64,000 bases of DNA from Arion vulgaris (Eukaryota; Mollusca; Gastropoda; Stylommatophora; Arionidae). The DNA is taken from positions 14,412,927 to 14,476,926 of the forward strand of contig CM036767.1 of the NCBI GenBank assembly GCA_020796225.1, given 5' to 3'. The notes beneath the pieces were generated by a model that did not search any database, was not told where the DNA came from, and saw nothing but the letters and a program-made list of their open reading frames with translations. Positions 21,524 through 33,718 of this stretch are shown piece by piece (position 1 is the stretch's first letter; every line of letters begins with the position of its first letter). The position numbers and the translations under genes were made by a program.

Positions 21524-22065
21524 TAGTGCGCATGTGTGATCGTGCATTCATGACGCTTCAGACCGCCTGGAAATCTGCCCAATACAGCATCAGAACCAAG
21601 ACTAGTATCTATAACAGCTGTGTGCTGTCAACTTTGCTGTACGGATCGGAATGCTGGAGAATGACAGAACAGGATATGTCCAGACTCTCCGCCTTTCATA
21701 CAACTTGTCTGCGAAAAATCTTACGCGTGTACTGGCCGACTACTATCTCGAATCAAGAATTGCTTGCACGATGCCAACAAGAGAATATGGGCACTATCAT
21801 CCGAAGACGACGCTGGAGATGGATTGGACATGTGATGCGCATGGAGACTGGCTCCGACACGAAAACTGCACTGAGATGGACTCCAGAGGGTAGGCGAAAG
21901 CGTGGAAGACCCAAGACAACCTGGAGGAGAACGATAGAGCAAGAGCTGAAGGAAATGAATCATAGCTGGAACACAATACAGAGGAAGGCCATGAACAGGG
22001 AAGAATGGTGTACGTTTGTTGCTGCCCTAAACGCCAGGGGCGTAACAGGCTAAAGAGAGAGAGAG
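21524..22065 (+). mobile_element. LINE D 3' end, intact C-terminal frame
   Basis: An uninterrupted 175-codon frame contains LYGSECWRMTEQDMSR, RRRWRWIGHVMRMETG, WTPEGRRKRGRPKTTWRR and a C-terminal FVAALNARGVTG, the thumb and C-terminal region of an RTE-like LINE protein. Stop at 22051-22053 is followed by a GA-repeat tail. The 5' end is truncated, so it is not autonomous. Confidence 0.88.
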
Positions 22066-22069
22066 AGCA

Positions 22070-22540
22070 TGTGTGATCATTTGGGTACAGGGCATAAACC
22101 TAGGGGGGGTTATTGATCGTAGCGGAGATGTATCGCATATTGCAATTAAAATTTTCCCATTAAAACATCGATTATTTCTACCCATTCAATTTAATTACCA
22201 TATGCGCATACCATCACACTTGTGAATAGATAGACCGGATAACTTATAGTAACATTTTTTAACTTGTTTTCTTTTCTTTTTTTTTAGCTTCAGGTAGATC
22301 ATGACATCGCCACAACGTCAGCCTGCCGTAATTAATCTACATTTTCCGTTTCCCGTCATTTTGATGGGTGATATATTATCTTTCCTTACTTCTACTTCTC
22401 TCTCTCTCTCTCTCTCTTGCTCTCATTCCTTTCCATTCCCAATGGAACAAATGGCTGCAAATTACCACTAACATTTATAGATTTATTATTCTTTCAATTC
22501 GGTGGCTGAATATGACACACATTAAGAAAATACCGAGGGT
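22070..22540. other. intergenic, short TC repeat
   Basis: Contains a TC tract at about 22397-22416 and otherwise nothing recognised. Confidence 0.5.
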
Positions 22541-22550
22541 AATATTAAAA

Positions 22551-22685
22551 ACAGACCTAAACGTTCAGAAAGCAATGGCAAACTACTGAACGTATAAGTG
22601 GTGCATAGAAAAATCAACGACTCGTTTACTGTGGTTGGTGGCGACGTCCTGCAAAAGATATGCCACGATTTTCATTTTTTTCTTC
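22551..22685 (+). mobile_element. S4 SINE, 5' truncated
   Basis: Carries the S4 body acgttcagaaagcaatggca and end gatatgccacgattttcatt. Confidence 0.8.
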
Positions 22686-22689
22686 AAAA

Positions 22690-22790
22690 TACCAAGAAGG
22701 GCCCTTTCCTGGAACCCGCAAGGAAAGCAAGAGAGGAAACCTAGAAATACATGGAGAATAGATTTGAGGTAGAGATTAACGGTATACGTG
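22690..22790 (+). mobile_element. LINE E 3' fragment
   Basis: The motif aagaagggccctttcctgga and nearby aatacatggagaatagattt match 44795-44880. Confidence 0.6.
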
Positions 22791-22799
22791 TTATAAGGG

Positions 22800-23412
22800 G
22801 TCTTGTTGTTGTTCGGTTATATTGTAGTAGGGCTGATGTTTCCACGATGGGTATAACTGCCACTACTATTCATTGATCTGACCCAATGAGTTGTGGTTTT
22901 ATTGAATCTATGACACAGGATTATTAGCTCATGATGGCCGATGATGAACACTTCTGTTCAAGACGTTAAAGATATAAACTCAATGCTGATAGGTGCATAA
23001 CATGTTTTTATTGATGGTACTTGTTGACAAAACCACGTCTGTCCAGCAGTAGTGTTTATGTCGTTCTCCTTTGTTGTCACTACGTCGCTAGGCAGTACTA
23101 ACAAATCTACGTCAACTAGTTTCACTACGTCAAAGTTTCGTTCTAGTGTTGCTATCTGCTTATAATGGGCAGTTTCGGTGTGCAAACACTAAGTCTCTAC
23201 TTATCTCCCTTTTACAAGCCTATCTATATCTAAACTACCTGTCTAGTCTGTTAGCTACTACCTTGGTGCTGGGGGCTACTACATACGGAAGAGCGTTGTC
23301 TGAAGGCCTATGCCCAGTCGGGGTTTGAAATACACAAGGGATACACAAGGGAGAAGAGAAAGTCTTTCAATTAAGTTTTTCTAAAGGAACATAGTACTGA
23401 AATTGTACTGAG
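22800..23412. other. intergenic, no recognised feature
   Basis: Unique-looking sequence with no coding support. Confidence 0.45.
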
Positions 23413-23662
23413 TGGTACCGGGGAACACAATGGGAGCAAAGAATAGTACCACTGCGACCTATAAGGCATGTCGTAAGAGACGACTGAGGTAGTGACCTAA
23501 GGAAGCTACACTAGTAAATAAAAAGCGTCGCAGAAATCGGATGTTCTGACCTACTTGTAAACACATAACTGTGCACAACGTACAATCGCTCTTAGGCTCA
23601 GATCATATACAAATCACACAGAATGATTTACAAGAGGTCGATGTGGAGCGTTCGAAGAAGAA
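23413..23662 (+). mobile_element. S2 SINE
   Basis: Head gtaccggggaacacaa, core gcatgtcgtaagagacgact, tail gagcgttcgaagaagaagt. Confidence 0.88.
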
Positions 23663-23675
23663 GTAGCAGACATTT

Positions 23676-23880
23676 TTTTTTTCCGATCCAGAAGCACTTG
23701 AGCTTTTCAGCTCTTCGGCTCGGTGCCATGGACATCGCAACCCTTCGGTTCGGTGCCACGAACACAGTAAATCTGGGGAATCTGTGGCTTTTCTGCCAGC
23801 CCGCGGAATTGAACCCGCACTCACAGAGGGCTAATCACCCGTAGTCCAACGCGCTACAAACACTCTGGGCAGGCGGGCAA
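23676..23880 (-). mobile_element. S3 SINE
   Basis: Inverted S3 directly after an S2, with its A tail seen as a T run at 23671-23680. Confidence 0.87.
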
Positions 23881-23884
23881 GTAG

Positions 23885-24404
23885 TAGTAATATAAACGTA
23901 GCAAAACCAAAGTATATATTTCAATAAACTGTAGCCAAACCGATGTTACTACAGCCTAAGCCTTCAGTCGGATTAGCGTGTGTTTTCCGAAGCTTTCATG
24001 CTGTAATTACAGTATTTATTCCCTAGCTCCGACCGATAAATTGGCCTCCCACCCCTAATTTTCTCATTACTTATCCCTAAATCTACGACTGCCTGGTCAA
24101 AATATGCGTGATCGTTTTCATTTGTGTATTTGTTTCACTCAGCAATTCCTTGTTTTTCTTTGTACCTATATATAGTGTAGTGTTTATAACATTCATTTGT
24201 ACAATGAAATCTATACTGTGGCACTAGGGCTATTGATCTTAGTGTAGTGTCCGTGTTGCACTTACATATATATGAGTTATATATAGATATATATCTTGTG
24301 CCTTTTAACCCCGTTTGTGACATAGGCCCTGAACCAACTTAAATTAAGATCATGGTTGGTTGAATTTTGTAATTATTATAATATATATTATATCTATATA
24401 TATA
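23885..24404. other. intergenic, AT microsatellites
   Basis: Contains tatata-rich tracts around 24265-24295 and 24365-24405. No gene recognised. Confidence 0.5.
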
Positions 24405-24712
24405 TAACAAATAGATCTATCCAGAAAGAACTCAAAATCAAAGACATTGGCTGATGCTACAAATAAGAAAGAAAATTGAGGTATTTTGGACATATAAAAA
24501 GACACGAAGGGCTGGAGAATACCATCATGGAAGGAGGCATACCGGCAAAGAGAAGAAGAGGAAGACCACAGAGAAGATGGATTTAGGATGTAACTGATGG
24601 TTTTAACACGACGGCTGCAGGAACGGGACATCTGGCCTATGAGAGAGAAATTCTGGAGGACTGTTGGGGTGGCAAAATTATGCTCAGGACAAGCTAGTTG
24701 ATGATGATGATG
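24405..24712 (+). mobile_element. LINE C 3' fragment
   Basis: Same ending as 9520-9853: gaaagaactcaaaatcaaag, gacatataaaaagacacgaa and a (TGA)n tail. Confidence 0.85.
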
Positions 24713-24810
24713 ATATATATATACCGAAGTAATGGCATTTGATAGAAGAGACCGGTTTAAAAGTAAAGATATCAGGGAAAGAAGTGGGTATAACATCAGT
24801 ACTAAACTTG

Positions 24811-25037
24811 CCCGTGTGTTTCCGGGGCTCGTAAAGGGAGAAAAGAACAGGATCACTGCGACCTACAAGGCATGTCGTAGGAGGCGACTCATGTAGAGGC
24901 CTAGGGAAGCTACCCTAGTAAATAAAAAGCGTCGCATAAATCGGATGTACTGGCCTACTTGTAGGCATATAACTGGCACAATGTACAATCGCTCTTAGGA
25001 TCAGATCACATACAGATCACAAAGAGTGGTTTAACAA
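24811..25037 (+). mobile_element. S2 SINE, 3' truncated
   Basis: Runs from gcccgtgtgtttccggggct to gagtggtttaacaagta and lacks the (GAA)n tail. Confidence 0.8.
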
Positions 25038-25494
25038 GTACATGGTTTAACATACATATATATGTATGCATGTATGTAACAATATATATGTATATGCTGT
25101 AGAGATGTTGCACGACGCATGCAACCAAAAATAGATATGCTCGTGCAGAGGAGATTCCTGAAGAAATGAGTTCATTGTGACATTACGTCTGTCGTAGTGT
25201 GCAACATAGTCTAGTCGTTTGTTACATGTCTGGTCGATAGACTCTACAGTGGTTCTATTGTTTGATGTTTTATATGTAGTGGCAATATGTCGTGTCAGAA
25301 TTCAAGAATTGACTTCAAGTACTGTTAACGTTCTTGTTTAGCCATGTCTGCCGTGAAATGGAAAGTATGTTCTCGTTGTTGAGCCCAGTGTATCACGAAG
25401 GTTGCTATGAGCCCACACTGTAGCAGTATTTCTGTGGTGTTTTTTATTCATTTACCTCTTGACCATTCTCGTATTCTCAGACCCTATTTTTTAC
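25038..25494. other. intergenic, no recognised feature
   Basis: AT microsatellite near 25055-25100; otherwise unrecognised. Confidence 0.45.
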
Positions 25495-25634
25495 TGTGGT
25501 ATCTCTCTCTCGCTCTAGCCCGTAACGCCCTTGGCGCTTAGGTCAGCAACACACGCACGCCATTCTTCTCTGTTCTTAGTAACCGTCCTCTGAATTGTGT
25601 TCCAGCTATGATTCATTTCTTACAGTTTTTGTTC

Positions 25635-25907
25635 TCGCCCGTATGGTGCCGGGGCCCTCAAGGGAAGCAAAGGATAGTACCTCTGCGACCTACAAGGCAT
25701 GTTGTTAGGGGCGACTGAGTTAGGGGGGCCTGAGTTAGGGGCCTAGGAAGCCACCTAGTAAATAAAAAGCGTCGCAGAAATTGGATGTGCTGACCTACTT
25801 GTAGGCGCATAACGGACACAACGTAAAATCGCTCTTAGGCTCAGATCACATACAGATCACGCAGAGTGGTTAACAAGTGGTCGATATTTAGCCTTCGACG
25901 AAGAAGA
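25635..25907 (+). mobile_element. S2 SINE inserted in LINE D
   Basis: Full S2 (cgcccgtatggtgccggggc to gaagaagaag), flanked on both sides by tttttgttct. Confidence 0.88.
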
Positions 25908-26197
25908 AGTTTTTGTTCTACTATTCTCTTCAATTTTTTTTGGTCTTCCACGATTCAGTTTTCGTAACAGAGTTGGACTCCATGTGTATCACACGGATGA
26001 TGGTGTTCATATTATCTTGCTAACACTGTGTAAGCAGTTCTTGGTTAGAAATAGTTTACGACCAGACAATCTGTAAACAGTAATCATCAGTAAAATCAGT
26101 AAAATCTGTCTCAAACATATTGTATGGAAGGTGGAGAGTTTGGATACATCTTGTTTTATCATTTTCCCCTGGAGTATGTGCGTCTAATGAGTTACAT

Positions 26198-26622
26198 CAT
26201 AGGTTCCCAGACTTTTTCGGGCCACCGCCCACTTTGCGAGACATATATGTTGTAACGCCGCCCCCCGCCCCCCATCCATCCCATTGTAACAGTTTTCCGC
26301 GTTCAAGCAGTTTGATAATTTCGATGTAAATAGCAACTAATAATACATGACTGCTTATGTCGTTAAAGTATTGAAAAAGTAGTGGTCAATGTGTCCTTCA
26401 TCTTGAATACAGTTACTCAGTCGCAAAATCACGAAAATAATTTATTTTTAAATATATATTATTAATTTCTTCTATATATAGCCACCGATCCCTAGTTCGC
26501 CTGTACGCACCACCCCCCTTTCCAATGTGTCTGAACCCACTATCGCCCCCCACCCCCATCCTAGAAGGCGTCAGCGCCCACTGGGGGGAGGAAGGCAGTA
26601 TTGCCCATTTTGGGAACCTATG
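26198..26622 (+). mobile_element. hAT-like TIR element, 425 bases
   Basis: Termini cataggttccca and tgggaacctatg are inverted. 8-base flanks agttacat and agctacat differ by one base. GC-rich ends surround an AT-rich middle with no coding capacity. It interrupts LINE D. Confidence 0.8.
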
Positions 26623-26649
26623 AGCTACATTCTCAAAAGTTGACCTACC

Positions 26650-26685
26650 TATTTTGATTGATTGATTGATTGATTGATTAATTAA
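26650..26685. repeat. (TTGA)n / (TTAA)n microsatellite
   Basis: A run of tgattgattgattgattgat followed by taattaat. Confidence 0.9.
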
Positions 26686-26763
26686 TAGAACCCGATGATT
26701 CCAAGTTCTACACCTGACAATAAAGAAAAGAAAAATAGTCTCTTCTCCACTCTTTGTGACCGT

Positions 26764-26840
26764 ACTTCTTCTGCTTCTTCCAACGCTCCATATCGCTCAC
26801 TTGATAATTTAACCACACTATGATTTGTATGTGACGGAAA
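26764..26840 (-). mobile_element. S2 SINE 3' fragment
   Basis: The inverted S2 tail only: cttcttctgcttcttccaac, then ccatatcgctcacttg. Confidence 0.6.
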
Positions 26841-26917
26841 GTAGTCAGAATGTCAGTGGTCTAACACTAGAGGGCGAAAGAGCTCTCTTTGCTGTCTACT
26901 AATGCATCAGCCAAGTT

Positions 26918-27490
26918 CATCATCATAAAATAGCTTGTCATGGGCACAGTGGCGACTCGTCATTAAAGGCCAGTGGGGCCGGGCTCCGCCAAAAATAAGG
27001 TGTAACGTGTATTTATTATTTTATACATTAAAACATAACCTAACCGAAACCATGATATTTCCGAAAATTTATGTCTGGCCCCACCAACAAAAATGATCAC
27101 GAGCCGCCACTGCATGGGCAAAAACTTTGCCACACTAACAGTCCTACGGAATCTCTCTCTCTCTCTCTTAAGCCAGATATACCGTCTCTGCAGCCGACAT
27201 GCTCAATTCATCAGTTACATCCTGAATCCACCTTTCCGTGGTTTTCCTCTTCTTTTATTTTCCGGGATGCCTCCTTCCATAATGGTCTTCTCCAAATCTT
27301 CGTATCTGTTTATATCTTCAAAATACTTCAATTTTAACAGCATCCAGTTATCTTTGATTTTGAGCTCTTTTTTTGAAAGATCTATTTGTTCTCTTCCCTG
27401 TCCCTGATATATGCTCAGAACTCTTTTGTAACACTTATATTCTAAAGCACATATATTTTTTGTACTGCATTGACAAAATTTAGTATGGAG
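26918..27490 (-). mobile_element. LINE C 3' fragment, split by a hAT-like MITE
   Basis: Inverted LINE C (atcatcataaaatagcttgtca start, ctttgattttgagctctttt). The MITE at 26947-27112 separates tagcttgtcatgggca from aaaactttgcc. Confidence 0.82.
26947..27112 (-). mobile_element. hAT-like MITE, copy 2
   Basis: 166 bases with termini cagtggcgactcgt and cgagccgccactg, flanked by perfect catgggca duplications (26939-26946 and 27113-27120). Body is the reverse complement of 17877-18041. Confidence 0.9.
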
Positions 27491-30295
27491 ATCATCATCA
27501 TCATCAGGTGCTGTCTCCACATCGAAGGTTGGCTGCAATGAATCTCCAGCATCCTCTGTTTTTCGCCTTGGTGTTGCACACTGCCAGACTGTAACCTGTC
27601 CATTTCTTAAAGTTTCCTCCCACTTATCTCTCGGTCTTCCTCTTGCTCTTCCCCCTCAACTTTTCCCTCTAGTAAATGTTTTATCATGGTGTCATGTCTT
27701 TTTATGTGCCCAAAATACTTTACTTGTCTGAATTTTATTTCTCTTAATAATTGTTTCTTCATGCCTATTTTTCCTAAAACTTGTTTATTTGTCTTTTTTC
27801 TGTCCATGAAACTCTGCCTATTATTCTATATATCTACATCTCAAATGCATCAATTATGTTTTCTAACTGCTTTTTCATTGTCCATGTTTCCGAGCCATAT
27901 ATTAATATAGGATATATATAGCATTTGATTATTCTCATTTTTAGCCTGTTTGTGATTTGTTTGGATGTCAGTAACTTTCTCATACTATTGAAATTATCCT
28001 TGGTCATTCCTATTCACATGTCTAAGGCCTTCGACAAAGTCTGGAAAGATGGTTTGCTACTCAAGCTCTTACGCAGTGGAATACGGGTAGAATGTACTAT
28101 TGGATAAAAGACTTTCTTACCCATAGACAAGCATCTGTAAAATTGGATGGAGTGCACAGTCCCAGATTCAAATTAAGAGCAGGAGTCCACAGGGCGCGTA
28201 CTGTCCCCATTGCTTTTCCTGGTATATATTAATGATCTGCCACAAACTCTGCCCAGACATGTATCACACTCTCTCCATGCTGATGATCTAGCTGTGTGGT
28301 ACACCTCCGAGTTTCTGGGTCCTGCCATCTTTAAACTCCAGGCCAGCCTGAACAGCGTCATAATGTGGGCAAGTAAATGGCGTCTAGAAATAAACCGGAG
28401 CAAAACTATAGCAACGCTTTTCTCATTGTCAACAAAGGAAGAACACTTCAGACTGAAATTTAACGATGATATCGTTCCCCGTTCCCATACTCCAACCTTT
28501 TTGGGAGTTAAGCTTGACAGTCGTCTGACATGGAAACATCACATAATGGAAACAAACAGAAAGGCTATGAGGAAACAAAGTGTGATGCGGAAGCTGGCTG
28601 GAACTACCTGGGGAGCTGATATTCGAATCCTGAGTCAGGTGTACACTGGTGCAGTTAGACCGACCTTCGAATATGCATCATCGACATGGATATCAGCAGC
28701 CCATTCAAACAAATCGATACTGGAAAAACACAAAACAGGTGTCTGCGTACTATTTTGGGAGCCATGAAATCTACACCAATTGTAGAAATGGAAAAGGCAG
28801 CCAACATCCAGCCCTTGGAAGACAGAAGAAGGAGAAAAGTGATTCTACAGACTGAAAGGATCAAAAGAATGCCTCACCATCCACTGCATGAAAAATGGCG
28901 GCTAGAACAAAGAACAGACTAAAGCACACAAGTCTAAACCACAAAGCAAAAGAAATAGGAAAGTCATACTTGGAACTACTAAATCATAATTCCATACCTG
29001 AAGAATTGCTTTTTGATCACTGGGAACCAGACTCAGTACCACTAAACTTCTCAACCTCCATCCCTAAATTATTAAGCAAAGATGCCGAGCCTAATCTAGT
29101 GAAAAAGCAATTACAATGGAACATCTCCATTACATGTTTCAAGAAGACAGCTGGATAAGAATTTACACAGATGGATCGGCAATGGAGGCAACCATGAATG
29201 GTGGAGCAGGAGTGTACATTAGGCACCCAGATGCTACCACTGTGTCTCTAGCGTCTCCTACTGGAAGAATATGTTCCAACTACAAAGCAGAACTCATAGC
29301 CCTTCTGATGGCAGCACAGCACATGAATAAGCTGCAAGCAAGATGGTATTTCTTACAGACTCATTGTCAGCTATACAAGCCCTGGAGGCTAAATCCACTG
29401 ACAGCACAGTACAAAAACTACAAAGAGAACTTGCTCAGCTTTCAGAAAAGGCAGAAATTCACTTGCAGTGGATTCCATCTCACTGTGGCATTGCAGGCAA
29501 TGAGAGCGCTGATGTCTTAGCTAAGGAGGGCAGTGCCAAAGAGCAAATTTACCAACCCTTGTCTTTTCAAGAGGTCAAAACCCTCATACAGAGAAAATCT
29601 GCAGTAGACTGGAAGACAAACACTGGATATGATTATGGAAAAGACTCCCTCAAAGACCTAAGCAGAACAGACCAGGTCATTATATTTCGACTACGCACCG
29701 GACACTGCAGACTCAACAAACACTTATACAGACTAGGAATAAGTCAAACAGCTCTCTGCCAGTGTCAGCAGGCAGAACAGACACCAGAGCATATCCTGCA
29801 AGACTGTCCTCTTCTGTGTGAGCTGAGAAGCAACATGTGGCCACACCCAGTCGACCTGAAAACTAAGCTTTGGGGAAACCTGACAGACCTGAAGCTGTCT
29901 GCCCAGTTCGTGGTCCACAGTAAATTAAGCGCATGACCAGAGATCGCTGAAGAAGAATAATTCCTATTCTCTTTTTAATTTCTGTTATACATCTGCCATA
30001 ATCTGTTATCATCTGATCAAGATATAAGAAACTTTTACTTGATGTAGTAATTCTCCATGTATTTTTATATTCATTTTAGGTTTTTCCATTTCCTTGTTGA
30101 TTACCATAGTATTTGTTTTCTGTATGTTAATGTCTAATCCATATTTCCTGCTAGTTCTGTCCAATTGGTCCAATAGTTCTTGTTCATTTTCTGCTACCAA
30201 TACTGTGTCATCTGCATATCTTGTTTATTATTTTTCCATTGATCTTGAGTCCTGGCATTCCCTCTAGTTGTTTGAAGATTTTCTCTGTGTAGATG
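27491..30295 (-). mobile_element. LINE B (RTE-like) fragment, split by LINE A
   Basis: Two pieces (27491-28015 and 29970-30295) are the reverse complement of 32830-33705, contiguous once the LINE A insertion at 28016-29959 is removed. attcctattc occurs on both sides. It runs from the LINE B 3' tail to part of the YADD region and is 5' truncated and frame-broken. Confidence 0.9.
28016..29959 (+). mobile_element. LINE A: Jockey/I-like element, 5' truncated, RT plus RNase H
   Basis: The copy begins within the reverse transcriptase at motif A (SKAFDKVWKDGLLLKLL). It includes HADDLAVWYTSEFLGP with the DD catalytic pair, then an RNase H domain (RIYTDGSAM, YKAELIALLMAAQ, LTDSLSAIQALE, HCGIAGNESADVLAKE) and a C-terminal cysteine-histidine motif (EHILQDCPLL). 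The stop at 29934-29936 is followed by tail gctgaagaagaa. Frames change at least four times, so it is dead. It carries a 10-base target duplication inside LINE B and is the most complete copy of this family here. Confidence 0.92.
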
Positions 30296-30299
30296 CAAC

Positions 30300-30848
30300 A
30301 GTCTAAAAAAAAGTATACACATTCGCAAGTGTTGGTCGAGTTCACCCAGTTGTCCACCCTCTGGAAGAAGCTGAAATTACAACTCTAGTGTTACCGAAAA
30401 AGTGAACAGGCAGGCTTCCTCTAACAGCAACTATAGTTAGGGGGTGTTAAAGATGGGATAAAGGGGGTGGACTTCGGATGCTCAGCAACCACATAATGGA
30501 CACGGATACTGATCTGTGCAGCTTTTGAAATAATTAAGAATCCCACATTGTACGAGTATGACTGGGCAATTGAGGAACGGAACGAGGAGTGTGTTAACCA
30601 GCGAGTCAAAGGAACAATCAGCATGCATGTTTCAAAATAGGCGTGGAGACTGAGCACCTATTATTCTGCCCTATAACCTGGCCCGGCAGTACTCTCACGC
30701 CTGGTATTACCAACGCTATGCGTCTCCCCAATTGTCCCAACAATCTAACATTCACGCTTAATGGTACTCTTCCACTCGAGAAGTTAAAATTAAACTAAAT
30801 GAATAGAATTGTAATCTTCTGTGTGTGAGAGTATATTCTGCTGTAAAC
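30300..30848 (+). promoter_or_regulatory. probable ZNHIT2 promoter and 5' UTR region
   Basis: About 550 bases of apparently unique sequence lie between a truncated LINE B copy and the ZNHIT2 start codon. No TATA box or initiator can be asserted. The call rests on position and absence of recognisable repeats. Confidence 0.4.
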
Positions 30849-30940
30849 ATGGCAGAGCTTTTGGATATGAAGACAAGGGATGATGAATGTACGAACTTGA
30901 CGACACTTTGCACTGGAGACAGTGTCAATTCGTGTAAAAT
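30849..30940 (+). CDS. ZNHIT2: ZNHIT2 exon 1: start codon and first zinc-finger cysteine
   Basis: The exon starts with ATG in the context aaacATGG and encodes MAELLDMKTRDDECTNLTTL, ending with CTGDSVNSCK and two bases of a methionine codon. Donor GTAAGT is at 30941. Cys29, near the exon end, is the first metal ligand of the HIT finger; its CxxC partner Cys32 comes from exon 2, 7.5 kb downstream. The completion of CKMC across the junction is strong support for this otherwise short first exon. Confidence 0.85.
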
Positions 30941-31265
30941 GTAAGTATATAATTTTACAGTGATATATAAATATACGGACAGAGACCATCATTAAAACGG
31001 TCTGGAATCTGGTGATAACCGTTATCATAATAATGATGAATGATAATCGAATGATGTCTCCGAGTCTGATTGATTCAGACATTGATTGATTCACTGTGAT
31101 TGTGATGATTCTTATCTGTGACGCTACTACTACTACGCTGTTCACTTAACCTTTTCACTCCGTAATTACATTTGACATCTGTCTGGGCGCATTTATTTTG
31201 CAATGCAAATTTAACATTCAACATAATCATGTAGTTTTAAGTTTAGACCTTTATAATAGATAGTT

Positions 31266-33707
31266 CAATTCAAATGAATTCAAAAATTGGCAAAGGCAAA
31301 TACAAGAACATTGTAGGACAATACGGACTAGGAACAAGGAATGAACGAGGAGATAGGCTTATCCAGTTCTGTGAAGAAAATAACATGGTTATATGCAACA
31401 CATTTTACCAACAAGAATCTAGGAGATTATACACATGGAAAAGCCCAGGAGATAGAAAAAGGAACCAGATAGATTTCATCATGATTAGGAACAGATTTAA
31501 AAATAATGTAATGAACACCAAAACATATCCAGGAGCAGATATAAATTCTGATCATAATCCAGTGATGATCAAACTAAATATAAAACTAAAAAGATAGACC
31601 AACCAACAAGAAAAGAACCACATATAGATATATCAGCACTTAAACAATCAGAGATACAACAGAAATATTGTGTGGAAGTAAAGAACAAATATGAATGCCT
31701 AATGACAGAGTGCTTAGAACAATACAGAAGAGAAAATCCTGAAGAGAAAGTAGCCAATAAATGGGATTGCTTAAAACAGAGTATACAAACTGCAAACAAA
31801 AACCTGCCTGTAAAAGAATCCATGAAAAATCAAATGTGGATGACTGATGAAATCTTAGAAAAATGACAGAACGAAAGAAAGCCAAGAACACCCCAAAGTA
31901 TACAATTTTAGACAACGAAATACGCAACATGTGCAGAACCACAAAAGTAAACTGGTTAGAAACAAAATGCAAGGAAATAGAAGATATGGCAGAAAAATAC
32001 AGGACTAGAGATATGCACAGAGAAATAAGACAAATGACAAGTAAGAAAAATACTGTAAAAAGTGGAGGATGTATCAAAAACAACAACAACCAACTTTTGT
32101 TTGATAAAACAGAAATATTGACAAGATGGACAGAATATGTAACGGCTCTATTTGATGATCAAAGAAGCAGTAAACACAGTATAAAGTGCAATGACAGCCC
32201 AAGAATATTAAAATCTGAAGTTGTAAGAGCAATCGAAACAATGAAGCGAGGAAAGGCTGCAGGATTGGACAATATTACTGTGGAAATGTTAACCTCCTTA
32301 GAGGATTTTGGTATTTCAACCATTACAGATTTGTGCAATGATATATATAACACAGGATATATACCAAGAGACTTGAAGACATCAGTATTCATACCACTAC
32401 CCAAAAGCCCAAAGCACAGGAGTGCACAGACTATAGGACAATTAGCCTGATGAGCCACATAACAAAAATACTACTCAAGATCATACATGAAAGAATTAAA
32501 AACAAGATAGACATAGAAGTAGGAGAAGAACAGTTTGGCTTTAGAAAGAACAGAGGAACAAGAGAGGCAATACTTTGTATAAGACTACTCGCTGACAAGT
32601 ATATAGAAGTGCAAAAAGTATCTACTTGTGTTTCATCGATTATAGCAAAGCTTTTGACAGAGTCCAACATGAAAAGCTAATCATATGTCTACAAGAAATA
32701 GGCCTAGATGGGGATGATATCAGATTAATAAGTAACATATACTGGGAACAGACAGCAATAATAAAATATGAAAATAGCTACTCTCCATACATAGACATAA
32801 AGAGAGGAGTGAGACAAGGATGCATACTGTCACCAAGCCTATTTAACATCTACACAGAGAAAATCTTCAAACAACTAGAGGAATGCCAGGACTCAAGATC
32901 AATGGAAAAATAATAAATAATTTAAGATATGCAGATGACACAGTATTGGTAGCAGAAAATGAACAAGATCTACAAGAATTAGTGGACCAATTGGACAGAA
33001 CTAGCAAGGAATATGGATTAGACATTAACATACAGAAAACAAAAACTATGGTAATCAACAAGGAAATGGAAAAACCTAAAATGAATATAAAAATACATGG
33101 AGAATTACTACATCAAGTAAAAGCTACTCCTATCTCGGTCAGATGATAACAGATGATGGCAGATGTATAACTGAAATTAAAAAGAGAATAGGAATGGCCA
33201 AAGATAATTTCAATAGTATGAGAAAGTTACTGACATCCAAACAAATCACAAACAGGCTAAAAATTAGAATGATCAAATGCTATATATATCCTATATTAAT
33301 GTATGGCTCGAAACATGGACAATGAACAAGCAGTTAGAAGACAGAATTGATGCATTTGAGATGTGGATATATAGAAGAATAAGCAGAGTTTCATGGACAG
33401 AAAAACAGACAAATAAACAAGTTTTAGGAAAACTAGGCATGAAGAAACAATTATTAAGAGAAATAAAATTCAGACAAGTAAAGTATTTTGGGCACATAAA
33501 AAGGCATGACACCATGATAAAACATTTACTAGAGGGGAAAGTTGAGGGAGAAGAGCAAGAGGAAGACCGAGAGATAAGTGGGAGGAAACTTTAAGAAATG
33601 GACAGGTTACAGTCTGGCAGTGTGCAACACCAAGGCGAAAGACAGAGGATGCTGAGATTCATTGCAGCCAACCTTCGATGTGGAGACGGCACCTGATGAT
33701 GATGATG
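31266..33707 (+). mobile_element. LINE B: RTE-like non-LTR element, 5' truncated, endonuclease end plus RT
   Basis: The copy starts in the C-terminal part of an APE-type endonuclease (LYTWKSPGDRKRNQIDFIMI ... DINSDHNPV). It continues through RT motifs: KAAGLDNITVEML, EQFGFRKNRGTREAI, FIDYSKAFDRVQHEKL, GVRQGCILSPSLFN, RYADDTVLVAENEQ. The RTE-like C terminus follows (WIYRRISRVSWTEKQTN, KYFGHIKRHD), then a (TGA)n tail. aatagatagtt flanks both ends (31255-31265 and 33708-33718). Several frameshifts break it. It lies in ZNHIT2 intron 1, in the same orientation as the gene. Confidence 0.92.
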
Positions 33708-33718
33708 AATAGATAGTT

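Larger units (their letters stand above)
25495..26760 (-). mobile_element. LINE D fragment, split by S2 and a hAT-like element
   Basis: The minus strand matches LINE D (ctctagcccgtaacgccc at the 3' end, cagttcttggttagaaatag). It is interrupted at 25635-25907 by S2 and at 26198-26622 by a TIR element. The left limit is clear; the right limit is uncertain. Confidence 0.65.

Noticed and set aside
21526..22053. A host gene encoding a 175-residue basic protein
   Set aside because: YGSECW and GRPKTTWRR motifs identify it as the C-terminal part of a LINE protein, and similar broken pieces occur at three other sites.
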